DNA of 64,000 nt from Pedosphaera sp. (lineage in GTDB: Bacteria > Verrucomicrobiota > Verrucomicrobiia > Limisphaerales > SXQI01), in the NCBI GenBank assembly GCA_025359965.1, contig JANYDC010000125.1, positions 21,117 to 85,116 on the forward strand, read 5' to 3'. Positions within the stretch are counted from its first letter, which is position 1. Each line of letters starts with the position of its first letter. A program made the translations under genes and the position numbers. Of the stretch, positions 1 to 8,305 are shown one piece after another. The notes beneath the pieces were generated by a model. That model was not told where the DNA came from, did no database searches, and was given only the letters and a program-made list of their open reading frames with translations.

Positions 1-1190
1 GCGGCCGGGTGTATGCCGTCACCACGGTTGCCAATCTGATCGCCGCCTATTTTACCTTGGATTACTTGGGGACAGCCTCCAAAGCCCGTGGTAAGAGTTT
101 GACGCCTTTGGACATGCTGGTGACCGGGTATCTCGTGTGGTCTGCCCTCTCAATCATACTCTACTTTCAGGCAAATAATCCTACGGCACTGGAGGGTTAC
201 TGGTACGGCACCCACACTTTCACCCTGCCCATTTGCGCCTATTTCATCGCCAAACATCTCACCTCGGCGCAATTGATGAAGGTGTTGCGTTTTGTGGTTT
301 ACACCAACGCGTTCGCGATGCTCATTGGCATCTACCTTTTCTCCGCGAGACCGGACTATTACACCGAATTTATGCGCGATGCCACGAACCGCATGGGCGA
401 CCTGGAGGATTGGCAGATATACAACCGCATGCAGTCCTATTTAGGCTCCACTGCGGTCGGAATCGTAAGCGCCCTCAGCATCGTTTTGATCCGGATAACC
501 AATCCTTCGGTGATTTTTGCGTTTTCAGGGGTGGCGCTTTTTGCCTCCTCAGTCCTGCTTTCGCGCCAACGCGGCGGCATGGTCGGCGCCGCCGTTGCCC
601 TGATCTATTTTCTGGTTTTTCACAAAGGCCGCCGTCTGATGGGCATCGTTGTTATTGGATTGGGTTCGCTGCTTGCCGCTTTGATGCTTACCACTGTGGA
701 CAATCAGCACGAAGGCGTGGTTGATAATATCTTCAGTAGGTTCACTGAGGTTACGTATGTTTTTGACGAACATCGCTCCGGTTACACAGTCGTTTGGGAT
801 TATATCACAGATTTTCCTTTTGGTGTGGGCGTGGGTGCCACGGGTGCCAGCTCTGATGGCCTTCAAGATCGCGGTAAAGTGGTGGATGCGAACTTCATGC
901 GCATTCTGGCAGACTTGGGGATTCAAGGTCTGGCTCTTTTCATTGTTGTGATCGTGGCAGCGGGTCTGAGTGCCCTCAAACGCAAGGACCGGCTTGGATG
1001 GATATCAGTTCTTGTCATTTACGTCGTAGTCGCCTTGGGCACCAACACCTTGGACAGCCACTATGTCTCCCAGCTCTTTTGGATATTCTTGGCAACGATG
1101 GATACCCCTGAGGTGCAGCCTGAAGCCGTGCAGATCACTGTACTGGCCGATGAGCCGCTCAGCGGTGAGCCCGCTCCCTCTTCAGCCTAA
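1..1190 (+). CDS. O-antigen ligase/polymerase-like membrane protein (5' partial)
   Basis: The frame is open to the left edge, so the gene begins outside the window and only about 395 residues are visible. The protein is very hydrophobic, with roughly eight to nine membrane segments, a soluble stretch at about residues 240-290 containing a short FGVGVGATG loop, and a hydrophilic C-terminal tail. This layout fits the Wzy/WaaL O-antigen ligase-polymerase superfamily, inner-membrane enzymes that join lipid-linked glycans. The Gly-rich loop near the periplasmic domain is typical of that family, but I cannot see diagnostic catalytic residues with certainty. The next gene, pyrH, follows after about 120 bp and is probably independent. 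Exact substrate unknown. Confidence 0.6.
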   Translation, partial: GRVYAVTTVANLIAAYFTLDYLGTASKARGKSLTPLDMLVTGYLVWSALSIILYFQANNPTALEGYWYGTHTFTLPICAYFIAKHLTSAQLMKVLRFVVYTNAFAMLIGIYLFSARPDYYTEFMRDATNRMGDLEDWQIYNRMQSYLGSTAVGIVSALSIVLIRITNPSVIFAFSGVALFASSVLLSRQRGGMVGAAVALIYFLVFHKGRRLMGIVVIGLGSLLAALMLTTVDNQHEGVVDNIFSRFTEVTYVFDEHRSGYTVVWDYITDFPFGVGVGATGASSDGLQDRGKVVDANFMRILADLGIQGLALFIVVIVAAGLSALKRKDRLGWISVLVIYVVVALGTNTLDSHYVSQLFWIFLATMDTPEVQPEAVQITVLADEPLSGEPAPSSA

Positions 1191-1283
1191 GCCCGATCTT
1201 GCCTTGGATTGACGGGCGATCAGGGAGTGGATAAGGTCCATTGCATAACGAGGTTGCAATTCCCGGTGTGTGATTGTGCATAG

Positions 1284-2054
<771 letters not shown>

Positions 2055-2084
2055 CCGCGCGTGGATCAAACTTAATTTATAGCC

Positions 2085-2645
2085 ATGAACATTGATGAGA
2101 TTCTTCTCGAGTCCGAAGACAAAATGGCCAAGACCGAGCTGGTCGTTCAGCAGGAATTTTCCGGTGTCCGAACCGGAAAAGCCTCAGCCGGACTGGTTGA
2201 GAACGTGATGGTTGAGGTTTACGGTTCTCACATGCGCATCCGCGAGCTGGCCGGCATCACCACTCCGGAAAATCGCGTCATTTTGATTCAACCCTGGGAC
2301 GCCACCACGGTTCATGCCATCGAGAAGGGTATTCAGAAGGCTAATCTGGGCCTGAACCCCACCATTGACAAGAAGGCCATCCGCATTGTGCTGCCAGAGC
2401 TAAGCACGGAACGGCGCCTTGAGTTCTCCAAAATTGTCAAAAAAATGTCGGAAGACGGACGGGTGGCCATCCGCCATGTTCGCCGCGACGGTCTGGAAGC
2501 CTTGAAAAAAGCATCGAAGGAAGGTGGCATGACCGAGGACGAAGTTGAGCAGGCCGAGGAGGAAATGCAACGGCTGACAAACGAGTACATCAGAAAGATT
2601 GATGCGCATCTCGCCTTCAAGGAGGCCGAGATCATGAAGGTCTGA
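2085..2645 (+). CDS. frr: Ribosome recycling factor
   Basis: RRF splits post-termination 70S ribosomes together with EF-G. The 186-residue product matches the family length of about 185 and shows the conserved FSGVRTGKASAGLVENVMVEVYGS block at residues 25-48, the LNPTIDKKAIRIVLPELSTERR region forming the hinge, and VRRDGLEALKK in the C-terminal helical arm. It sits 30 bp after pyrH on the same strand, probably co-transcribed. Nothing is truncated or unusual. Confidence 0.97.
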   Translation: MNIDEILLESEDKMAKTELVVQQEFSGVRTGKASAGLVENVMVEVYGSHMRIRELAGITTPENRVILIQPWDATTVHAIEKGIQKANLGLNPTIDKKAIRIVLPELSTERRLEFSKIVKKMSEDGRVAIRHVRRDGLEALKKASKEGGMTEDEVEQAEEEMQRLTNEYIRKIDAHLAFKEAEIMKV

Positions 2646-2681
2646 GCCATCAACCCCTTAATCATCCCTCTTTTCATCGGG

Positions 2682-2707
2682 CATGCTTCGGCCTATGTTG
2701 AAGCATG
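2682..2707 (+). promoter_or_regulatory. Hairpin covering the start codon of the esterase gene
   Basis: CATGCTTC (2682-2689) and GAAGCATG (2700-2707) form a perfect 8-bp stem with a 10-base loop. The right arm contains the ATG at 2705 of the downstream esterase. The codon at 2699-2701 is an in-frame TGA, so translation cannot start further upstream. There is no T-run, so it is not an ordinary terminator of frr. It could limit initiation; this is inference from the fold. Confidence 0.4.
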
Positions 2708-3601
2708 GTCCGTTATCGATTGATCGCCCTGCTGTTTTCGTTGATGTTCACTGCTGCCTACGCTCAGGAAGCCAATGCCATTCTGCTTTGGCCGGAGGGC
2801 GCGCCGAGTGCCGTGGGGCAGGAGGATCAGGATAAGCCCACACTCTCGATCCATCTCCCTTCCAAGGAAAATAATACGCGCACCGCAGTGCTAGTCTGTC
2901 CTGGAGGCGGCTACGGAGGCTTGGCCATGGATCACGAGGGCAAACAGATTGTGGCGTGGCTAAACAAGAACGGCATGGCCGGGTTTATTCTCAAATATCG
3001 CCTTGGGCCCCGTTATCATCATCCCGCGCCTCATCAGGATGCGACGCGTGCCCTGCAATACATCCGTGCACACGCTGGAGAATTTGACTTTGATGCCAGC
3101 CGTCTGGGCATTATCGGCTTTTCGGCTGGAGGCCACTTGGTTTCTTCCATCGTCACCCACAACCAGCCGGGCGATGCCTCGGCCAAAGATCCCCTGTTAA
3201 AACAATCGTCGCGCCCCGATTTCGCCATACTGTGCTATCCCGTCATCACCATGACCGAGTCATGGGGCCATGGCGGCTCAAAGCGGAATTTATTGGGCGA
3301 GAATCCGGATCCGAAGCTGGCCGAGTTCCTTTCCAGCGAGAAACAGGTCAGCACCAATACACCACCCTGTTTCCTTTGGCACACCACCGAAGACACGGCA
3401 GTGCCCGTCGAGAACTCATTGGCGTTTTATCGGGCCTGTGTCGCAAATAAGGTTCCCGTTGAGATGCATATTTTTCAATATGGCGCTCATGGGCTGGGGC
3501 TGGGCCCGATTGGCTCGACCGTGACACCCTGGCCCGACCTTTTGCTGACTTGGATGCGCAAAAGCGGTTTTCTGGCTGCACCCTCGGCACCCGCGAAATA
3601 A
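2705..3601 (+). CDS. Exported alpha/beta-hydrolase, acetylxylan-esterase-like
   Basis: A 298-residue alpha/beta-hydrolase of the BD-FAE/acetylxylan esterase type, which removes acetyl or feruloyl groups from plant polysaccharides. Residues 1-20 form a signal peptide ending AAYAQ, so the enzyme is exported. The oxyanion region VLVCPGGGYGGLA (about 62-74) and the nucleophile elbow GFSAGGH (about 139-145) are clear. The likely acid is the Asp in TTEDTAVPVENS, and the His lies in YGAHGLGL near the C-terminus. It heads a run of four tightly spaced genes. The start at 2705 is forced by an in-frame stop immediately upstream. Exact substrate is not readable from sequence. Confidence 0.8.
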   Translation: MVRYRLIALLFSLMFTAAYAQEANAILLWPEGAPSAVGQEDQDKPTLSIHLPSKENNTRTAVLVCPGGGYGGLAMDHEGKQIVAWLNKNGMAGFILKYRLGPRYHHPAPHQDATRALQYIRAHAGEFDFDASRLGIIGFSAGGHLVSSIVTHNQPGDASAKDPLLKQSSRPDFAILCYPVITMTESWGHGGSKRNLLGENPDPKLAEFLSSEKQVSTNTPPCFLWHTTEDTAVPVENSLAFYRACVANKVPVEMHIFQYGAHGLGLGPIGSTVTPWPDLLLTWMRKSGFLAAPSAPAK

Positions 3602-3612
3602 TTACCCCTTTC

Positions 3613-3954
3613 ATGCAACTTTCCACCAAACAAACCAGCCACCTTCGCAGCCTTGCCCAGACGCGCGATGCCATGCTTCTCATGGGCAAACAGGGGCTTA
3701 CCGACGGATTTATCAAGATGGTTGATCAGGCCCTGACTGACCACGAACTGGTCAAAATCCGTCTGTCCGGCCTCAAGGACCAGCGCAAAACTCTCGCTCC
3801 GCAAATGGCCGAGCGCACCCAGAGCAACCTGATCACCCTGGTGGGTCATGTCGTTGTGCTCTACCGCCAACTGCCTGATCCCGCCAAACGCAAAGTGACG
3901 TTGCCGGCCGCGAATGCTGAAGCCGCCGGCACGATTGATCCTTTGGCGGAATAG
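3613..3954 (+). CDS. YhbY-like (CRM domain) RNA-binding protein
   Basis: A 113-residue protein matching the YhbY/CRS1-YhbY (CRM) family, small KH-like RNA-binding proteins associated with 50S subunit assembly. The N-terminal part reads LSTKQTSHLRSLAQTRDAMLLMGKQGLTDG, aligning with the family's Lys-Leu-rich first helix and the GKxGLT loop. HELVKIRLSG follows and then VGHVVVLYRQ, the final strand of the domain (family consensus IGxxxVLYR). The usual GxxG-type loop is represented by MGKQG. A longer frame upstream overlaps the esterase, and ATG 3613 lies 11 bases after the esterase stop, so I use that. The neighbouring pseudouridine synthase supports a ribosome-related role. Confidence 0.85.
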   Translation: MQLSTKQTSHLRSLAQTRDAMLLMGKQGLTDGFIKMVDQALTDHELVKIRLSGLKDQRKTLAPQMAERTQSNLITLVGHVVVLYRQLPDPAKRKVTLPAANAEAAGTIDPLAE

Positions 3955-3974
3955 GACCGCGCCGCAATGGTTGC

Positions 3975-4553
3975 ATGATCCTGGCCTTTCATAAACCCTA
4001 CGGCGTTCTCTCCCAATTTACGCCGGACGGTTCGTCCAACCGCACCCTTGCTGAGTTCAACTTCCCGAAAGCGGTGTATCCCATCGGCCGCCTTGACGCG
4101 GATTCCGAGGGTTTGCTCCTGTTGAGCGATGAAGCGCGCTGGAACGAGCGCCTGCTCCATCCCACACAAGGTCACGAACGCATCTACCATGCCCAAGTCG
4201 AACGCATTCCCACTGCCAATTCGCTGTCTCAATTGGCGCGCGGCGTGGTCATCCAAGGCCATTCCACGCTTCCGTGCCGTGCCAGAATACTTAATCCCCA
4301 GCCCATCGTGGCGGAGCGAATCCCACCGATCCGCGTCCGTAAAAACATCCCTGACTGCTGGATCGAACTCGCGCTGGTCGAAGGTAAAAACCGCCAAGTC
4401 CGCCGCATGACGGCAACCATTGGCCACCCGACTCTCCGGCTCGTACGCGTGCAGATGGGCCGCTTCCCTCTGGGTGCTCTGGTGTCCGGCCAATGGGTCA
4501 GGCTGGATGCCGCGCAGGAAATTCTGCTTGAGCAAAGTCCATTGCAATGTTGA
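3975..4553 (+). CDS. Ribosomal large-subunit pseudouridine synthase, RluE/RsuA type
   Basis: A 192-residue pseudouridine synthase without an S4 domain, the size and layout of RluE (which modifies 23S rRNA U2457 in E. coli). It begins AFHKPYGVLSQFTPD, a typical strand-1 KPxGV motif. The catalytic motif is GRLDADSEGLLLL (residues 38-50), with the invariant Asp in RLD. The C-terminal motif EGKNRQVRRMTATIGHPTLRLVRVQMG is also characteristic of the RsuA family. The gene starts 20 bp after the YhbY-like gene and ends 9 bp before the next, so it is part of the same operon. The exact target uridine is inferred from similarity in length and motif only. Confidence 0.9.
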   Translation: MILAFHKPYGVLSQFTPDGSSNRTLAEFNFPKAVYPIGRLDADSEGLLLLSDEARWNERLLHPTQGHERIYHAQVERIPTANSLSQLARGVVIQGHSTLPCRARILNPQPIVAERIPPIRVRKNIPDCWIELALVEGKNRQVRRMTATIGHPTLRLVRVQMGRFPLGALVSGQWVRLDAAQEILLEQSPLQC

Positions 4554-4562
4554 GGTGTTCTG

Positions 4563-4928
4563 GTGAGCGATCCGAATTCGGCTGAAGCAGTCATTCAGCG
4601 CCAGCTTGAGGCCTATAACGCGCGCGATATTGAGGCTTTACTGGCGACTTATGCTGAAAATGCCAAGCAGTTTGAGCATCCTGCCAAGCTTTTGGCCGAG
4701 GGCCACAGCCAAATCGGGGAGAGGTTTGCCATTCGATTCCAAGAGCCCAACCTTCACGCCAAATTATTGAGGCGCGCGATCATGGGAAATGTGGTCGTGG
4801 ATCACGAGGAGATTTTTCGGACTTTTCCCGAAGGGACCGGACGAATCGAAGTCGTGGCAATTTATGAAGTGCAGGCAGGGCTGATCCGAACGGCTTCATT
4901 CATTTTTGGAAGTAAACAATTGGATTGA
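4563..4928 (+). CDS. SnoaL/NTF2-like fold protein
   Basis: A 121-residue cytoplasmic protein with the NTF2-like cone fold pattern: an N-terminal helix (VIQRQLEAYNARDIEALLATYAENA), then alternating strands ending IEVVAIYEVQAGLIRTASFIFG. The pattern is that of SnoaL-like or steroid delta-isomerase-like domains. These small barrels bind hydrophobic ligands or act as isomerases, but no catalytic Asp pair can be assigned here. The start is GTG at 4563, 9 bp after the pseudouridine synthase stop. It is the last gene of the operon. Function unknown. Confidence 0.7.
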   Translation: MSDPNSAEAVIQRQLEAYNARDIEALLATYAENAKQFEHPAKLLAEGHSQIGERFAIRFQEPNLHAKLLRRAIMGNVVVDHEEIFRTFPEGTGRIEVVAIYEVQAGLIRTASFIFGSKQLD

Positions 4929-4944
4929 GAAGCACGTTTGCAGT

Positions 4945-4981
4945 AAAAAAAAGACCCGCTGCCTAGGCAGCGGGTCTTTCC
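4945..4981. terminator. Bidirectional intrinsic terminator between convergent genes
   Basis: Positions 4951-4978 form a perfect 28-base palindrome (AAGACCCGCTGCCT and its complement). The run of eight A at 4945-4952 gives a T8 tract when read on the minus strand, so it is a strong terminator for tig. On the plus strand only TTTC follows, so termination of the SnoaL-like gene may be weaker. Confidence 0.9.
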
Positions 4982-4994
4982 GAGCAAAGGGAAA

Positions 4995-6326
4995 TCAACT
5001 CGCGGCCGGCACAACGGATGTACCCGCTGGCACTTCCTCAATTTGTGCGTTGGCTTCGATGAAGGCGATGACCTTTTCGAACAGGATTTGTTCGTGGATC
5101 TGGTCGAGACCGTTGCGTTTTTGCAGGTCTTTGACGAATTTGCCGGGCTCAACTTGATTTTGAGCGGCCATGGCCAGAACGCGCTGCCCCAACTCTTCAC
5201 GAGTGGTGGTGATGTTTTCCTTCTCAGCAATTTTGCCAAGGGCGAAGGAGATCTTAACGCGATCTCGGGCGCTGTTGTTGGCGAAGGCAAAGATTTCGTT
5301 CTTCTGCTGATCGATAATCTCCTTGGAGAGGCCGCGCTGTTGGTTCTCGCGGATCACTTCATACACCACGTTGCGGGTTTCGATGTTGACCATTGACTCA
5401 GGGAGTTCGCTGGTGACGGCATCTTGAAGTTGCTTGAGCAATTGACCGCGCACATCCTGTTGACGGCGGGAGTTCATCTCGTTCTGAAGGTCGGCGGCCA
5501 CGCCTTCACGGAGTTTCGCAAGGTTCTCAGCGCCCCAAGTAACAGCGAACGCATCGTTTACTTCCGGGAGATCACGTTCTTTGACGGAGGTGATTTCGAC
5601 TTCGTACACGCCTTTGAGGTTTTGCAGAGGGGCAGAAACAAAATCAGCGGGGAAATCAACGTTGACGGTCCGTTTGTCGCCCTTGGACGCACCGACAAGT
5701 TGCTCGGTGAAACCGGGGATAAAGGCACCCTCCTTAATTTCCATCCAGAAGTCCTTCTTCTCGGTAAGGCCTCGGGCGGTGGGGGCGATATCGGTGAGGG
5801 GTTTGCCGTCGGTGGTGGCGGTATAGTTGACGATAACAATGTCGCCCGTTTTAACGGGGGTCCCGACATCGCGGAATTCAGCTCGTTGTTGGCGCAGGGA
5901 CTCGATGGCCTTGTCGATATCGGCATCGGTGACTGAACCGACTTCCTTGCGGACTTTGAGGCCTTTGTACTCGGGGAGCTCAAATTCAGGAGCGGTCTCA
6001 ATGGTGGCGGCGTACTGCATGGATTTGCCGCGGCCAAACTGAATTTCCTCAGTGTCGGGACCGGCCACTACGTGCAGCTTATGCTCGTTGACCGCTTTTT
6101 TGTAGGAATCGTTGAAAAGTTTGCGCCGCACCTCGTCGGCAATGGACTTGGCGTGTTGGCGCGCGACCATGGCGCGGGGGGCCTTGCCGGGACGGAATCC
6201 CTGCATTGAGGCCTGTTTGGCCACTTCAGTGGTCATTTCTTCGAAAGCAGCATCAACGGTTTGCGCATCAATCTCGAAGCGCAGCAGCTTCCGGCAGGGG
6301 GCTAAATTCTCAATCGTAACGCTCAC
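4995..6326 (-). CDS. tig: Trigger factor (ribosome-associated chaperone and prolyl isomerase)
   Basis: Trigger factor binds near the ribosome exit tunnel and shields nascent chains. The 443-residue product shows the ribosome-binding signature GFRPGKAP (about residues 43-50), then a PPIase FKBP-like domain (about 155-245) with VKTGDIVIVNYTATTDGK and IPGFTEQLVGASKGDKRTVNVDFP, then the helical C-terminal chaperone domain. Start codon is GTG at 6326 with GAAAGG upstream. Length is close to the family's 430-450. It ends in the hairpin at 4945-4981 and lies 340 bp downstream of fba on the same strand, probably with its own promoter. Confidence 0.96.
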   Translation of the reverse strand: MSVTIENLAPCRKLLRFEIDAQTVDAAFEEMTTEVAKQASMQGFRPGKAPRAMVARQHAKSIADEVRRKLFNDSYKKAVNEHKLHVVAGPDTEEIQFGRGKSMQYAATIETAPEFELPEYKGLKVRKEVGSVTDADIDKAIESLRQQRAEFRDVGTPVKTGDIVIVNYTATTDGKPLTDIAPTARGLTEKKDFWMEIKEGAFIPGFTEQLVGASKGDKRTVNVDFPADFVSAPLQNLKGVYEVEITSVKERDLPEVNDAFAVTWGAENLAKLREGVAADLQNEMNSRRQQDVRGQLLKQLQDAVTSELPESMVNIETRNVVYEVIRENQQRGLSKEIIDQQKNEIFAFANNSARDRVKISFALGKIAEKENITTTREELGQRVLAMAAQNQVEPGKFVKDLQKRNGLDQIHEQILFEKVIAFIEANAQIEEVPAGTSVVPAAS

Positions 6327-6665
6327 AAATCAACCTTTCACCAGGCCATCAAACATTTATGGGAGGGCAAACCGCAGGCTTACCCTGTCAACAAAGGAAC
6401 GGGTACCCTAGAGGGGACGAGGACAGACTGTCAAACGGGAAAAAATTCTTGGGAGGCGAAAAAAGGATTCCCGCGAGGAGTTGGATGCACAAGGAAGTCG
6501 TACACCATCAAATGTGGGCTTTTGCATCCAGACGGAGATTCAACCGCTTTCAGGGTTGAAGGAATTGTGGATCAACTGCCCAGGGCAGGCCCGCTAAGTG
6601 CGTTCCGACCCTGAGCTGAGTGACGGATTCCCTTTGGGAATCAATGATCTTGATCGGCACGAAGC
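6327..6665 (-). other. Intergenic region between fba and tig
   Basis: No credible gene is seen in these 339 bases. A short hairpin (GATTCCC-TTT-GGGAATC, 6626-6642) lies just downstream of the fba stop but has no T-run. On the minus strand there is a TTGACA upstream of the tig ribosome-binding site, but no convincing -10 at 16-18 bp. The tig promoter probably lies here but cannot be placed by eye. Confidence 0.4.
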
Positions 6666-7631
6666 CTAGTCGAAAGCGTGGCCGGAGCTGCAAAGGACGT
6701 TTTTCACCTTGTGGCGAACGAGGTCTTTGACCTTGTTGCGGGCGGCAGTGTTGTACTTGCGGGGATCGAATTCTTTGGGGTTTTCGGACAACACTTTGCG
6801 CACGCCGGCGGTGTAGGCCAGACGCAGGTCGGTGTCGATGTTGACTTTGGTGCAACCGATGCGTCGGGCGACTTCGATGTCGGCCTCAGGCACGCCAGCG
6901 GTGTCGTTACCAAGGTTACCGCCGTATTTGTTAATCTCAGCAACGAGATCGGCAGGAACTGAGGAGGCACCGTGCAGGACGAGGGGATAATCTCCCAGAC
7001 CAGCTTCGCTCAAAGCCTGCTTAATGGATTTGAGACGTTCCAAGTCGAGGTGCTGTTCGCCTTTGAACTTGTAGGCGCCGTGGGAGTTGCCAATGGCGAT
7101 GGCCAAGGAATCGATGCCGGTGAGTTGGACGAATTTGACGGCTTCCTCAGGGTGGGTGTAGTGGCCGCCTTCGGAGTAACCGCCGCCTTCTTCACCTTCA
7201 TCAAACTGAGCGCCAACGAGTTCGCCGAGTTCGCCTTCAACCACGCAGTTGTGTTTGTGGGCGTATTCGACGACTTTTTTGCAGATTTCGACGTTCTTCT
7301 CGAAAGCGAGGTGGGAACCATCGATCATGACGGAGGTGAACCCCTCGTCGATGCACTCTTTGCAGAGCTCGAAAGTGTCGCCATGGTCCAGATGGACGGC
7401 AATGGGGATGGTGGAGAGGGAAACGGCGGCCTCAATGAGTTTCTTGAGATAAACAGGGTTGGCGTACGAGCGGGCACCCTTGGAAATTTGGAGCATGACA
7501 GGAGCTTTTTCCTCTTCGCAGGCCTCGATGATGGCCTGGAGAAGCTCCATGTTGTTGACGTTGAACGCGCCGAGCGCGTATTTGCCTTTAAGCGCTTTGG
7601 CAAACAAATCTTTGGTGTGTGTCAGTGGCAT
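6666..7631 (-). CDS. fba: Class II fructose-bisphosphate aldolase
   Basis: A zinc-dependent aldolase that reversibly cleaves fructose 1,6-bisphosphate to dihydroxyacetone phosphate and glyceraldehyde 3-phosphate. The 321-residue product has the class II features: AFNVNNMELLQAIIEA near the N-terminus, PIAVHLDHGDTFE with the zinc His and catalytic Asp (about residues 77-89), the VEGELGEL strand, LAIAIGNSHGAYKF with a zinc His, LVLHGASSVP with the third His, and CTKVNIDTDLR for phosphate binding. No clear Shine-Dalgarno precedes ATG 7631. Divergent from the PadR gene. Confidence 0.95.
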   Translation of the reverse strand: MPLTHTKDLFAKALKGKYALGAFNVNNMELLQAIIEACEEEKAPVMLQISKGARSYANPVYLKKLIEAAVSLSTIPIAVHLDHGDTFELCKECIDEGFTSVMIDGSHLAFEKNVEICKKVVEYAHKHNCVVEGELGELVGAQFDEGEEGGGYSEGGHYTHPEEAVKFVQLTGIDSLAIAIGNSHGAYKFKGEQHLDLERLKSIKQALSEAGLGDYPLVLHGASSVPADLVAEINKYGGNLGNDTAGVPEADIEVARRIGCTKVNIDTDLRLAYTAGVRKVLSENPKEFDPRKYNTAARNKVKDLVRHKVKNVLCSSGHAFD

Positions 7632-7768
7632 AATTCAAAAAAAAGGCGCGGGGTCACGCCGAGGGTCGATTGTTAGGCCGAAGTTTAGGAAAAGGAAGGA
7701 GAAAAACCGAGCGAGGGGGGGATCGGGCTTTGGCCTCTCGCAATGCTGGGCAAGAGAGCGAAAAACTG

Positions 7769-7782
7769 CAATATTCATATTG
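7769..7782. promoter_or_regulatory. Candidate PadR operator palindrome
   Basis: CAATAT-TC-ATATTG is a 14-base palindrome (6-bp arms, 2-base centre) 21 bases upstream of the PadR start at 7804. PadR regulators commonly bind AT-rich dyads in their own promoters. The placement would also suit a -10 region overlap. Assignment is inferred. Confidence 0.45.
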
Positions 7783-7803
7783 TATTCCCATACGAGAGGG
7801 GAT

Positions 7804-8154
7804 ATGGTCTCCTCCATGAGCAGCAAAGCTGACGTTTGGCAGGGGACTTTGGCCCTGATGGTTTTGAAGACGCTGGAACGCGCTGGTTCGTTGCACGGCT
7901 ACGGAATCGCACGCCGAATTGAGGAAACGAGCGCAAAACTTTTGTCAGTCAATTACGGCACGCTTTATCCAGCACTTTTGAAGCTTGAACAGGAAGGTTA
8001 CATCTCATCGGAATGGGGTCTCTCCGACAACAATCGAAAGGCAAAATTTTATCAACTCACGCGGGCGGGCTGCAAACAAATCGAGAAGGAAACCGAGGAT
8101 TGGGAGCAAATGACGGCGATTCTGGCTCGGTTTCTAAACCCCAAGATCGCATGA
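7804..8154 (+). CDS. PadR-family transcriptional regulator
   Basis: A 116-residue winged-helix repressor of the PadR type. The sequence reads DVWQGTLALMVLKTLERAGSLHGYGIARRIEE, then LLSVNYGTLYPALLKLEQEGYISSEWG and KAKFYQLTRAGCKQIEKE, the canonical PadR helix-turn-helix and wing, with a short C-terminal helix. ATG 7804 follows GAGAGGGG at a good spacing; ATG 7816 is a possible alternative. A much longer frame upstream is not supported. PadR genes of this type typically precede the ATPase-less MacB/FtsX permeases found next in this window, so it probably controls them, releasing on binding a small ligand. Confidence 0.92.
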   Translation: MVSSMSSKADVWQGTLALMVLKTLERAGSLHGYGIARRIEETSAKLLSVNYGTLYPALLKLEQEGYISSEWGLSDNNRKAKFYQLTRAGCKQIEKETEDWEQMTAILARFLNPKIA

Positions 8155-8254
8155 GAATCATTTTTTTGAATTGTTGGCGGGGTGCCAGTTGGGTGCACCC
8201 GGCTTCCAAGGAGTTGGTAACGATCTCGAAGTTGGGCTATTTTAAATTTAATCC

Positions 8255-8269
8255 TATGGGTTACCCATA
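8255..8269. promoter_or_regulatory. Perfect palindrome upstream of first permease
   Basis: TATGGGT-T-ACCCATA is a perfect 15-base palindrome, 36 bases before the permease start at 8306 and between it and the PadR gene. It may be an operator for a regulator other than the one binding 7769-7782, since the arms differ. Position supports regulation; the regulator is not known. Confidence 0.4.
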
Positions 8270-8305
8270 TCAAATCAATTTTCAAATACAGGCGGAAGGA
8301 TTGGC

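Noticed and set aside
6626..6642. Hairpin GATTCCC/GGGAATC after fba
   Set aside because: Short stem, three-base loop and no T-run; not called a terminator.
6972..7676. 234-residue plus-strand open frame opposite fba
   Set aside because: Antisense shadow of the aldolase; Phe/Val-rich and without motif.
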